Of a DNA stretch of 8,542 nt, positions 1-5,079 are shown in pieces. The translations under genes and the position numbers were made by a program. How positions within the stretch are numbered: the first letter of the stretch is position 1; the number at the start of each line of letters is the position of its first letter. The DNA lies in NCBI GenBank assembly GCA_050246595.1, contig JBFWVT010000126.1, forward strand, positions 1-8,542, given 5' to 3'. The stretch is from DATARH01 sp050246595. GTDB lineage: Bacteria; Pseudomonadota; Alphaproteobacteria; ATCC43930; CGMCC-115725. The notes below the pieces were generated by a model, which made no database searches, was not told the DNA's origin, and worked only from the letters and a program-made list of their open reading frames with translations.

Positions 1-30
1 CCGCAAATCCTGTGAATAGGGTCTCGGCAT
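1..30 (-). CDS. IS630-family transposase, N-terminal end only (runs off the left edge)
   Basis: The first ten codons read MPRPYSQDLR. This is the characteristic opening of IS630-family transposases, which commonly begin with Y-S-x-D-L-R before a helix-turn-helix. The start is supported by a GGAGG ribosome binding site (complement of 40-44) nine bases upstream, and by an IS630-type inverted repeat at 99-124, the usual distance beyond the gene start. The rest of the protein, including the DDE catalytic core, lies outside the window, so I cannot say whether the copy is intact. The identification rests on a short peptide, but it is reinforced by the matching element end at the other side of the window. 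Confidence 0.7.
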   Translation of the reverse strand, partial: MPRPYSQDLR

Positions 31-98
31 GCGCGATGGCCTCCACCCCCCAGCCGGCATCTTGCGCCCAAACCCCCGCGCTTGGAAATCTTCAGCCT

Positions 99-124
99 CG
101 CTTCAACCTAAAACGATCAGGCTC
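99..124 (-). repeat. IS630 terminal inverted repeat (left copy)
   Basis: Read from the outer border inward on the minus strand, this 26-base repeat begins GAGCCTGATCGTTTTAGG and ends TTGAAGCG. It matches the repeat at 8419-8444 at 24 of 26 positions; the differences are at the 5th and 15th base. A match this long between the two edges, in opposite polarity, identifies both as ends of related elements. Confidence 0.85.
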
Positions 125-831
125 TAATGAATGTCTTCCTGCTCCTTGAAGGCCTGGCGCAGCCGCTCGGCCGAAAAACCGGGCTGTTTTGACGCCTCGA
201 TGATGACCCGCTCGCGGCGGGCGAGCAGATCGACCGCGGCCGGAATCTTCGCAACCGCATCGTGCGGGATCACGACCGCACCGTGCCGGTCGGCATGGAT
301 CAAATCGTCCCCCGACACGACCATCCCGGCGACGCTGACCGTGCCGCCGAACTCGACGAGATGGACATGCGCATGGCTCGGCATGACCGACCCGGCAAGC
401 ACGAAAAATCCGGGTGACATCGCGTCGAGATCGCGTACCGAGCCGTCGGTGATGACCCCGACGCAGCCGAGCCCGGCATGGACATGCGTCTGCACCTCGC
501 CCCAGAACGCGCCGAACCCGGTATCGGGCGCGTCGATGTCCTGGATCACCGAAATGCTCGGCAACGGCTCGCCGGCAATATACTCGTAGTATCCGAGGCG
601 CAGTTGGGTGGCGCTCTCGCGGTCGCGCGGATGCGGCTCGCGCGAGCGGATCAGCGCGGTGCGCGCAAAACCGACAACCGGCTTCAGCTCGGGAAAGGGC
701 GCGATCAGAGAGCGGCGGTTGAAGCCGTGGGCGCGGCGCGCCGGGGCGACGATCTCAAGCGCGTTGCAGATAGTCGGCGTGTCATAGGCGCGCAGCGCTT
801 CGAGGCTGTGGCGATCGGGCAGGTCCGGCAT
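124..831 (-). CDS. RraA-like family protein (HMG/CHA-aldolase-like fold)
   Basis: This is a 235-residue protein of the RraA / demethylmenaquinone-methyltransferase-like superfamily. Members include class II 4-hydroxy-4-methyl-2-oxoglutarate aldolases, oxaloacetate decarboxylases and the RNase E inhibitor RraA. Visible signatures are the N-terminal YDTPTICNALE (16-26), a Gly-Glu pair (111-112), GVITDGSVRD (125-134) with the Arg-Asp pair that binds substrate and metal, and the late GDDLIHADRHGAVVIP (174-189). The start is the ATG at 829-831, preceded by GGGGAGA (complement of 838-844) with six bases of spacing; longer readings into the upstream region lack such a site. The length is above classic RraA (about 160), which fits the aldolase-like branch better than a true RNase E regulator. 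Its TAG stop lies on the IS630 border, so its native terminator was lost or displaced. The exact substrate is unknown. Confidence 0.85.
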   Translation of the reverse strand: MPDLPDRHSLEALRAYDTPTICNALEIVAPARRAHGFNRRSLIAPFPELKPVVGFARTALIRSREPHPRDRESATQLRLGYYEYIAGEPLPSISVIQDIDAPDTGFGAFWGEVQTHVHAGLGCVGVITDGSVRDLDAMSPGFFVLAGSVMPSHAHVHLVEFGGTVSVAGMVVSGDDLIHADRHGAVVIPHDAVAKIPAAVDLLARRERVIIEASKQPGFSAERLRQAFKEQEDIH

Positions 832-1042
832 CGTTTGTCTCCCCGGGGCAGGGTTGGAAAGTGGGAAAGTGCGAGCGGATGCGCGGCGGCGTCCGCTTCT
901 CGCTTTAGGAGCAATGGGGCCGCCCCGGCAAGGGGTTTTCGCCTCACCGGCTTTGCCGCATGATCGCTCCCCAGCGCAGCGGGGCGACGCGGTGGGGCGA
1001 CAAATGGCGGCGGATACAAAGCCTGACACCAGAGGCCTTCCG
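832..1042. promoter_or_regulatory. Divergent intergenic region between the RraA-like and methyltransferase genes
   Basis: This gap separates two divergently transcribed genes and should contain both promoters. I see no convincing -35/-10 pair on either strand. It holds a bulged hairpin (866-906, listed separately) and a short CCCC/GGGG hairpin around 968-984. An alternative methyltransferase start lies inside it at 1004, preceded by a GGGGCGA stretch. Confidence 0.4.
866..906. repeat. Interrupted hairpin in the divergent intergenic region
   Basis: Three complementary blocks nest: AAAG (866-869) with CTTT (903-906), CGAG (872-875) with CTCG (899-902), and CGGA (876-879) with TCCG (892-895). 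They leave a 12-base G+C-rich loop and small bulges on each arm. The result is a 12-base-pair interrupted stem. It could be a REP-like element or a leader structure; nothing in the window repeats it. Confidence 0.4.
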
Positions 1043-1819
1043 ATGTTCCGGAACGCCGAGGCCTATGAGCGCGTGATGGGCCGCTGGAGCCGCCGTCTCG
1101 CGCCGCTTCTGATCGGCTTCGGCGGGCTGTCGGATCGCGACAGCGTGCTCGATGTCGGCTGCGGCACCGGCAGTCTGACGTTTTCGCTGCCGCTTCTCGC
1201 CGATATCGCCGCGGCAACCGGTATCGACATCAGCGAGGCGTATGTCGAATACGCGCGTTCCCGCAACACCGATCGCCGCATCCGGTTCGAGCAGGCCGAT
1301 GCCTGCGCGCTGCCGTTCGAGGACCACTCGTTCGACCGCGCCTTTTCGCTGCTGGTGCTACAATTTGTTCCGGAACCGGCGCGGGCCGTCGCGGAAATGC
1401 GCCGCGTCGTGCACCCCGGAGGAACTGTGACGGCCGCGGTGTGGGATGATGTCGGCGGTCTGCCGCATATCCGGATGCTGTTCGACATCGCCGCCGTCCT
1501 CGACCGGTCGGTCAAGCGACCCTATTTCCGGCCGCTCAGCGCGCCGGATGACATGGCGGTGATGTGGCGCGCCACCGGTCTGACCGATGTCGAGCAGACC
1601 AGTCTTTTAATCCGCATGGAATTCTCGTCGTTCGACGATTACTGGTCGCCGTTTACGACCGGCGAAGGGCCGCCCGGCCAGCTTCTCGCCAGCCTTACCG
1701 AACCGGCACGCACGGCATTGCAGGACCACGTGCGGTACGCCTACCTCGCCGGCAAGCCCGACGGGCCGCGCTCGTTTGCCGCTGTGGCCTGGGCCTGCCG
1801 CGGCACCGTGCCCGAATAG
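1043..1819 (+). CDS. Class I SAM-dependent methyltransferase
   Basis: A 258-residue methyltransferase with the Rossmann-type SAM-binding fold (Methyltransf_11 / UbiE-like). Motif I is VLDVGCGTG (35-43), motif post-I is GIDIS (60-64) with the ribose-binding Asp, the Asp86-Ala87 pair contacts adenine, and a hydrophobic FSLLVLQFVP segment (101-110) is followed by LHPGG-like VVHPGG (122-127). The opening FRNAEAYERVMGRWSRRLAP is typical of a subfamily often annotated only as class I methyltransferase, so the substrate cannot be stated. I chose the ATG at 1043, with AGAGG at 1031-1035, because homologous proteins usually begin just before the AYERVMGRWS block. An in-frame ATG at 1004 would add 13 residues and is a fair alternative. 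The gene diverges from the RraA-like gene and ends in a strong hairpin that contains its stop codon. Confidence 0.88.
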   Translation: MFRNAEAYERVMGRWSRRLAPLLIGFGGLSDRDSVLDVGCGTGSLTFSLPLLADIAAATGIDISEAYVEYARSRNTDRRIRFEQADACALPFEDHSFDRAFSLLVLQFVPEPARAVAEMRRVVHPGGTVTAAVWDDVGGLPHIRMLFDIAAVLDRSVKRPYFRPLSAPDDMAVMWRATGLTDVEQTSLLIRMEFSSFDDYWSPFTTGEGPPGQLLASLTEPARTALQDHVRYAYLAGKPDGPRSFAAVAWACRGTVPE

Positions 1820-1828
1820 CGGGCACGG
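1806..1828 (+). terminator. Strong hairpin over the methyltransferase stop codon
   Basis: CCGTGCCCG (1806-1814) pairs perfectly with CGGGCACGG (1820-1828) around a five-base loop, AATAG, whose last three bases are the TAG stop of the methyltransferase gene. No T-run follows, so it is not a canonical intrinsic terminator. It may stabilise the transcript 3' end or assist termination of convergent transcription. Confidence 0.5.
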
Positions 1829-1874
1829 GTTGCAGGGATTTGCGCAGAATACCGACAACCGCGGCCGAGCGCCG

Positions 1875-2000
1875 TTAAGCGCCGCCCGCGTTTGCCAACG
1901 CCAGCCCGATTGGCAGGCCGGCCATCAACGATGCAGCCACAACCGCGAGCACGCGCTCGGCGCGGCTCCATTTTTTCCAGTCAGCGATGAAATCACGCAT
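1875..2000 (-). CDS. Small single-span membrane protein (possibly the end of a frameshifted longer gene)
   Basis: From the ATG at 1998-2000 this encodes 41 residues. A charged amphipathic start, MRDFIADWKKWSRAERV, is followed by one membrane span, VLAVVAASLMAGLPIGLALA (17-36), so an N-in single-pass protein is likely. AGAGG lies about 11 bases upstream, a usable but distant ribosome binding site. The same frame stays open upstream to 2111 with well-biased codons, encoding a Lys/Arg-rich stretch (RAERERRKLRKK), but it has no ATG, GTG or TTG in that part except a GTG four codons before the chosen ATG. An ATG at 2115 is one base out of frame; removing one A from the AAA that follows would give an 80-residue protein beginning MNWSEPRTVLYES. 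I recognise no family. It lies downstream of the peroxiredoxin gene on the same strand and may share its transcript. Confidence 0.5.
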   Translation of the reverse strand: MRDFIADWKKWSRAERVLAVVAASLMAGLPIGLALANAGGA

Positions 2001-2139
2001 CGGAACGTACACCTCTGCGGCGTTGCCGCCGCTTTTCTTCCGCAGTTTGCGCCGTTCGCGCTCAGCGCGGCTGGCGCTCTCATACAGAACGGTACGGGGT
2101 TCCGACCAATTTCATCTTAAGCACAAATTGACGCACCCT

Positions 2140-2700
2140 TCAGGACGCGCGACGCAACCTCCGCCCGCCGGCCGCCTCGGCCAGATATGCGAGCACCCGC
2201 TCGGGATCGGTCTCGCCATACGGGTCGTCATCGGCGCCGGTATCGTTGATGCCGGGCTCCTCGAACCACTTCTCGACGACGCCGTCATTGACGACCATCG
2301 CATAGCGCCAGCTGCGATAGCCGAACCCGAGATGCTCCTTGTTGACGAGCATGCCCATGCGGCGGGTGAACTGCCCGTTGCCGTCCGGGATCAGCTTGAT
2401 GTTCCTGATCCCAAGGCTTTTCGCCCACTGATACATCACAAACGCGTCGTTGACGCTGACGCAGTAGACCTCGTCGATCCCGTGCTCGCGCAAATCGTCG
2501 TAGATCAGGTCGTAGGCCGGACACTGCCGGTTCGAGCAGGTCGGCGTAAAGGCGCCGGGCAGCGAGAACACGATGACCCGCCTGTCCTTGAACAGCTCGT
2601 CGGTGTGGACGTCCTGCCAGCGATACGGGTTCGGACCCGGCATGCTCTCGTCGCGCAGCCGGGTTTTAAAAACGACATCAGGAACGGTACGGCCTTCCAT
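2140..2700 (-). CDS. Prx5-type (type II) peroxiredoxin
   Basis: A 186-residue thiol peroxidase of the Prx5/PMP20 family, which reduces H2O2, organic peroxides or peroxynitrite in the cytoplasm using glutaredoxin or thioredoxin as electron donor. The active-site loop is PGAFTPTCS (48-56), giving peroxidatic Cys55 and the conserved Thr52. Arg132 in the SWRYAM segment is the conserved third catalytic residue. Cys60 and Cys80 are also present; neither is at the resolving position of human PRDX5, so a one-Cys mechanism is plausible but not shown. The length is slightly above the usual 160 because of a C-terminal tail (about 155-186) ending in RRLRRAS. The start has GGGGAAG (complement of 2705-2711) just upstream. 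A perfect Irr-box-like palindrome lies 14 bases upstream of the ATG, suggesting iron- or haem-dependent control. Confidence 0.93.
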   Translation of the reverse strand: MEGRTVPDVVFKTRLRDESMPGPNPYRWQDVHTDELFKDRRVIVFSLPGAFTPTCSNRQCPAYDLIYDDLREHGIDEVYCVSVNDAFVMYQWAKSLGIRNIKLIPDGNGQFTRRMGMLVNKEHLGFGYRSWRYAMVVNDGVVEKWFEEPGINDTGADDDPYGETDPERVLAYLAEAAGGRRLRRAS

Positions 2701-2714
2701 CTCACTTCCCCGTA

Positions 2715-2731
2715 TTTAGAATGTTTCTAAA
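2715..2731. promoter_or_regulatory. Irr box / ICE-type operator upstream of the peroxiredoxin gene
   Basis: The sequence TTTAGAATGTTTCTAAA is a perfect 7-3-7 palindrome and matches the published alphaproteobacterial Irr-box (iron control element) consensus TTTAGAAnnnTTCTAAA exactly. It is an A+T-rich island in very G+C-rich DNA. Its near edge is 14 bases from the peroxiredoxin ATG, so it overlaps the promoter or leader, a position usually associated with repression by Irr under iron limitation. A Fur, Mur or other regulator using a similar dyad cannot be excluded. Confidence 0.75.
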
Positions 2732-2756
2732 ATAGGGAGCGGAGACCGCAACACAA
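2729..2756 (-). promoter_or_regulatory. Weak candidate promoter of the peroxiredoxin gene
   Basis: On the minus strand, TTGTGT (complement of 2751-2756) and TATTTT (complement of 2729-2734) are separated by 16 bases. The match to sigma-70 boxes is only moderate (3/6 and 4/6). The -10 box overlaps the upstream arm of the Irr-type palindrome, consistent with operator occlusion. Confidence 0.3.
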
Positions 2757-2837
2757 GACCCTGGCGGGGACGATCGGTTCCCTCCCTGGGGGCAACATCG
2801 CCCAGGCACGGCGCGCTTCGCCCGCCGCGCCGATGCT

Positions 2838-2865
2838 GAACCGCTCGGACCTGCCGGAACCGCTC
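2838..2865. repeat. Two direct 9-base repeats ahead of the ZIP-like gene
   Basis: GAACCGCTC occurs at 2838-2846 and again at 2857-2865, 19 bases apart start to start, ending 23 bases before the ZIP-like start codon. Two tandem sites about two helical turns apart could be an operator, but the motif is not one I recognise and chance is possible in this composition. Confidence 0.25.
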
Positions 2866-2888
2866 TGGCGAAAGCGGGTTAGAAGCGC

Positions 2889-3623
2889 ATGCTGCTGCTC
2901 ACGGCCATCTTCGCCGCTGCGCTCGCCGCCATTCACATCTTCGCCGCGCGGCTGCGCTTTCTCGATGTCGTGCCGCGCAGCCGATACCTGTCATTCGCCG
3001 GCGGTATCGCGGTCGCCTACGTCTTTCTGCACATCCTGCCGGAACTGAGCGCACATCAGAGAATCTTCGCCGAGAGCCTCGACCTCGGCGACAAGGCCGC
3101 CGAGACATGGGTCTACCTGCTGACCCTGGTCGGCCTCGCGGTGTTCTACGGGTTGGAGCGGTTCGTCAAGGAAGCGCGGACGCATCGGCGCGAGCCGGCG
3201 CATGGCGAAATCCCCACCGACGGCGTGTTCTGGCTGCATATCGGCTCGTTCGCGCTTTACGCCGCCCTGATCGGGTATCTGCTGCTGCACCGCGAAGAAA
3301 CGGGGCTGTGGTCCCTGTTTTTCTACGTTGTCGCCATGGGGCTGCATTTCCTGACCAACGATTTCGGTCTGCGGCAGGACCATCGCGAGCGCTACGACAA
3401 GCGCGGCCGCTGGCTTCTGGCCGGCGCGACGCCGCTCGGCTGGGCGGTCGGCGCGCTGACCACGCTGCCCGCACCGGCAACCGGGTTCCTGTTCGCGTTT
3501 CTCGCGGGCGGGGTCGTGTTGAACGTACTGAAGGAGGAGCTGCCGGAAGAACGGCAGAGCCGCTTTCTGCCGTTTGTGCTCGGCGCGGGCGGATATGCGG
3601 CGCTGTTGATCGTCGCCGGGTAG
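2889..3623 (+). CDS. ZIP-like polytopic membrane protein, putative metal transporter
   Basis: A 244-residue integral membrane protein with about seven or eight hydrophobic spans (roughly 1-20, 32-52, 74-92, 113-133, 140-157, 175-192, 196-214 and 226-244). Features resembling ZIP transporters are an early FAGGIAVAYVFLHILPEL segment (36-53) with the His48-x-x-Pro-Glu element, and a late GGVVLNVLKEELPEE (207-221) with a paired-Glu helix. Between them is LHFLTNDFGLR (152-162), then a basic loop with RYDKRGRW. I recall this LHFxxND / GRW / NVLKEELPEE pattern from a widespread uncharacterised family sometimes labelled ZIP-like. It lacks the His-rich loop and the HExPHE helix of canonical ZIPs, so transport is inferred. 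An in-frame TAG two codons upstream fixes the start at 2889; the ribosome binding site is weak. A Fur-family gene follows on the same strand 109 bases downstream. Confidence 0.7.
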   Translation: MLLLTAIFAAALAAIHIFAARLRFLDVVPRSRYLSFAGGIAVAYVFLHILPELSAHQRIFAESLDLGDKAAETWVYLLTLVGLAVFYGLERFVKEARTHRREPAHGEIPTDGVFWLHIGSFALYAALIGYLLLHREETGLWSLFFYVVAMGLHFLTNDFGLRQDHRERYDKRGRWLLAGATPLGWAVGALTTLPAPATGFLFAFLAGGVVLNVLKEELPEERQSRFLPFVLGAGGYAALLIVAG

Positions 3624-3732
3624 GCGGAACAGACCGCGAGAAAGCGCCCGCCGGCAACTCCGCAGATCCGTCAAAGCAGCCGGTTTTCGAAAGTGACTTG
3701 CGTTTTCTCGGAGTCGGCCTCTAGAGTTCCGC

Positions 3733-4143
3733 ATGTCCCGCAAACCCCGCGTCTCCGCCGCGATGGTCGGTCTGATGAGCGGCGGCGAGCGTCATGCCTG
3801 GACGCTCGAAGAGCTGCATTCGGCCCTCGTCGAGCGCGGGCACCCGACCGATTTCTCGTCGGTGTTCCGCGCCGCCGAGAAACTGGCCGTCGACGGTATC
3901 GTCCGCAAGCTGCTGCTGGATGACGGACGCGCCCGGTTCGAGTTGAGCAGCGCGCATCACGACCATCTGTACTGCACGCAGTGCCGTCGGCTGGTGCCGG
4001 TGCCGTGTCCGGTCGGGTCCGACGAGTTCGCGGCGCTCGAACGCGAAACCGGGATCGCGGTTCTCGATCACCATCTGATCCTGAACGGGCTGTGCCGGGA
4101 GTGCCGCGAAGGCGCGGCGCCCGGCGGCTCTCATCCAACATGA
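3733..4143 (+). CDS. Fur/Zur-family metal-responsive transcriptional regulator
   Basis: A 136-residue Fur superfamily repressor. The N-terminal winged helix includes the recognition-helix region DFSSVFRAAEKLAVDGIVRK (40-59), equivalent to the family's S-x-x-T-V-Y-R-x-L-x-x-L-x-x-x-G-L-V, followed by the wing residues DDGRARFEL (63-71). The metal-binding and dimerisation half has HHDH (75-78), then C81-x-x-C84 and C121-x-x-C124, the two Cys pairs of the structural zinc site, plus His113/His114. An extra Cys lies at 92. The first half is short, lacking the long N-terminal arm of Fur proper, closer to Zur or Irr-like members. Which metal it senses cannot be read directly; the adjacent ZIP-like and nickel/cobalt-like membrane proteins suggest zinc or nickel/cobalt. 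Its TGA overlaps the ATG of the next gene. The upstream region has no clear Shine-Dalgarno sequence. Confidence 0.9.
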   Translation: MSRKPRVSAAMVGLMSGGERHAWTLEELHSALVERGHPTDFSSVFRAAEKLAVDGIVRKLLLDDGRARFELSSAHHDHLYCTQCRRLVPVPCPVGSDEFAALERETGIAVLDHHLILNGLCRECREGAAPGGSHPT

Positions 4144-5024
4144 CCGAGCTGCTCGATCCGGGCGGCGGCGCGGTCGGCGCCGCGCTGCTGAAGGCGTTGC
4201 TGCTCGGTCTCATGCACGGCATTACCCCGGACCAGCATACTTGGCCGATTGTCTTCAGCTATGCGATTGCCGGCTACTCGACCTGGCGCGGGCTGCGCGC
4301 CGGGCTGATCTTCTCGCTCGCCTTTACGGCGCAGCAATCCTTCGCCAGCCAACTGGCCTATTTCGGCCTGGCGCACTGGTTCAGCGGCGAAGCGCTGCAT
4401 CATATCGTTGATCTTGTCGTCGGACCGCTGATGATCGCGGCCGGTCTTTACGTCATCGGGCGCGGCGGTCTGCCGCATCTGCATCTTCCCGGCACGAACC
4501 GCGCCGAGAGCGGAGCGACCGCCGCACCGCGGCGCGATCTGAAGCCCTGGATGCCGGCCGTGCACGGGTTTGTGGCGGGGTGGGGGATCGATGCGTTTGC
4601 GGTGATCGTCTACACAACCCTGTCCCCGGCGATGCCGTCCGCATCTTTGGGATGGCTGCCCGGTTTCGCCTACGGGTTCGGGACGCTGTGCGTTCAGGCG
4701 ACGGTCGGCGCGGCGTTCGGGTTGTGGGCGGCACGGCGCGGGCTGCCGCCCGAGGCGATCCGCAGCATCGCGCTGACCACGGCGGCGCGCACGCTGCTGT
4801 GGGGCGGGGTTGTCTTCACCGTGTTCGGTCTGTTCGCGCTGTCGTTTCACGAGGCGGCCGAATTCGAGATACCGGTCCCGCTGCTACAGTCGGTCGGACC
4901 CTCGTTCCTGCTGGTTGTTTTCACTGTTCTCGGGGTCGGCGTGACGAGTTTTGTCACGACCACGCAGGCGTGGCGGCGCCGTCTGCGTGCCGAGGAGAGT
5001 ACCCCTTTGCCGGCGAAACCCTGA
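4140..5024 (+). CDS. Polytopic membrane protein, putative nickel/cobalt-type metal transporter
   Basis: A 294-residue integral membrane protein. The first span carries H26-G-I-T-P-D31-Q-H33, reminiscent of the metal-selective His/Asp signature in the first helices of NiCoT and NicO/RcnA-type transporters. It is followed by FSYAIAGYSTWRGLRAGLIF. A second half repeats the theme with VHGFVAGWGIDAFAV (141-155). A short loop contains HLH (113-115). Around seven spans are visible (about 14-28, 52-66, 88-107, 139-160, 172-197, 213-235, 252-272), with a basic cytoplasmic tail. I recall relatives with HGxTPDEHTWPITFSYAxGSYST annotated as hypothetical or nickel transporter proteins. The ATG overlaps the regulator's stop codon (ATGA) and lacks its own ribosome binding site, so translational coupling is likely. 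Substrate and direction are inferred. Confidence 0.72.
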   Translation: MTELLDPGGGAVGAALLKALLLGLMHGITPDQHTWPIVFSYAIAGYSTWRGLRAGLIFSLAFTAQQSFASQLAYFGLAHWFSGEALHHIVDLVVGPLMIAAGLYVIGRGGLPHLHLPGTNRAESGATAAPRRDLKPWMPAVHGFVAGWGIDAFAVIVYTTLSPAMPSASLGWLPGFAYGFGTLCVQATVGAAFGLWAARRGLPPEAIRSIALTTAARTLLWGGVVFTVFGLFALSFHEAAEFEIPVPLLQSVGPSFLLVVFTVLGVGVTSFVTTTQAWRRRLRAEESTPLPAKP

Positions 5025-5049
5025 CGACGCCTCGCCGCTTGTGTACAAT
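5021..5049 (+). promoter_or_regulatory. Candidate sigma-70 promoter for the TPR gene
   Basis: CTGACG (5021-5026) and TACAAT (5044-5049) are separated by 17 bases. The -35 matches the consensus at four of six positions and the -10 at five of six. The -35 overlaps the TGA stop of the upstream membrane-protein gene, and transcription would start about 25 bases before the TPR start codon. This would free the TPR gene from the metal operon. Confidence 0.45.
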
Positions 5050-5079
5050 GCCGGAAGTCTCGCATCCGGAGTATCAGTG

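Larger units (their letters stand above)
1..124 (-). mobile_element. IS630-family insertion sequence, upstream (IRL) end
   Basis: This is the partial left-hand mobile element. From the outer border at 124 inward it has a terminal inverted repeat (99-124), a non-coding leader with the transposase ribosome binding site (40-44), and the transposase start (30). The border is followed by TA at 125-126, the dinucleotide target IS630/Tc1-type elements use and duplicate. The other TA copy and the element's far end are outside the window. Confidence 0.7.

Noticed and set aside
1987..2730. 247-codon plus-strand open frame over the peroxiredoxin gene
   Set aside because: It lies antisense to a clear peroxiredoxin with an intact active site; the translated product resembles no protein family.
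3688..3716. Possible Zur/Fur dyad before the Fur-family gene (TTTCGAAA and GAAA/TTTC around 3683-3708)
   Set aside because: The arms are only four to five bases and the spacing does not fit known Fur, Zur or Irr boxes.
2991..3743. 250-codon minus-strand open frame over the ZIP-like gene
   Set aside because: Gln/Arg-rich shadow of a membrane protein gene; it also overlaps the start of the Fur-family gene.
4131..4850. 239-codon minus-strand open frame over the putative metal transporter
   Set aside because: Arg/Gln-rich antisense shadow; the plus-strand frame is a coherent membrane protein coupled to the preceding gene.
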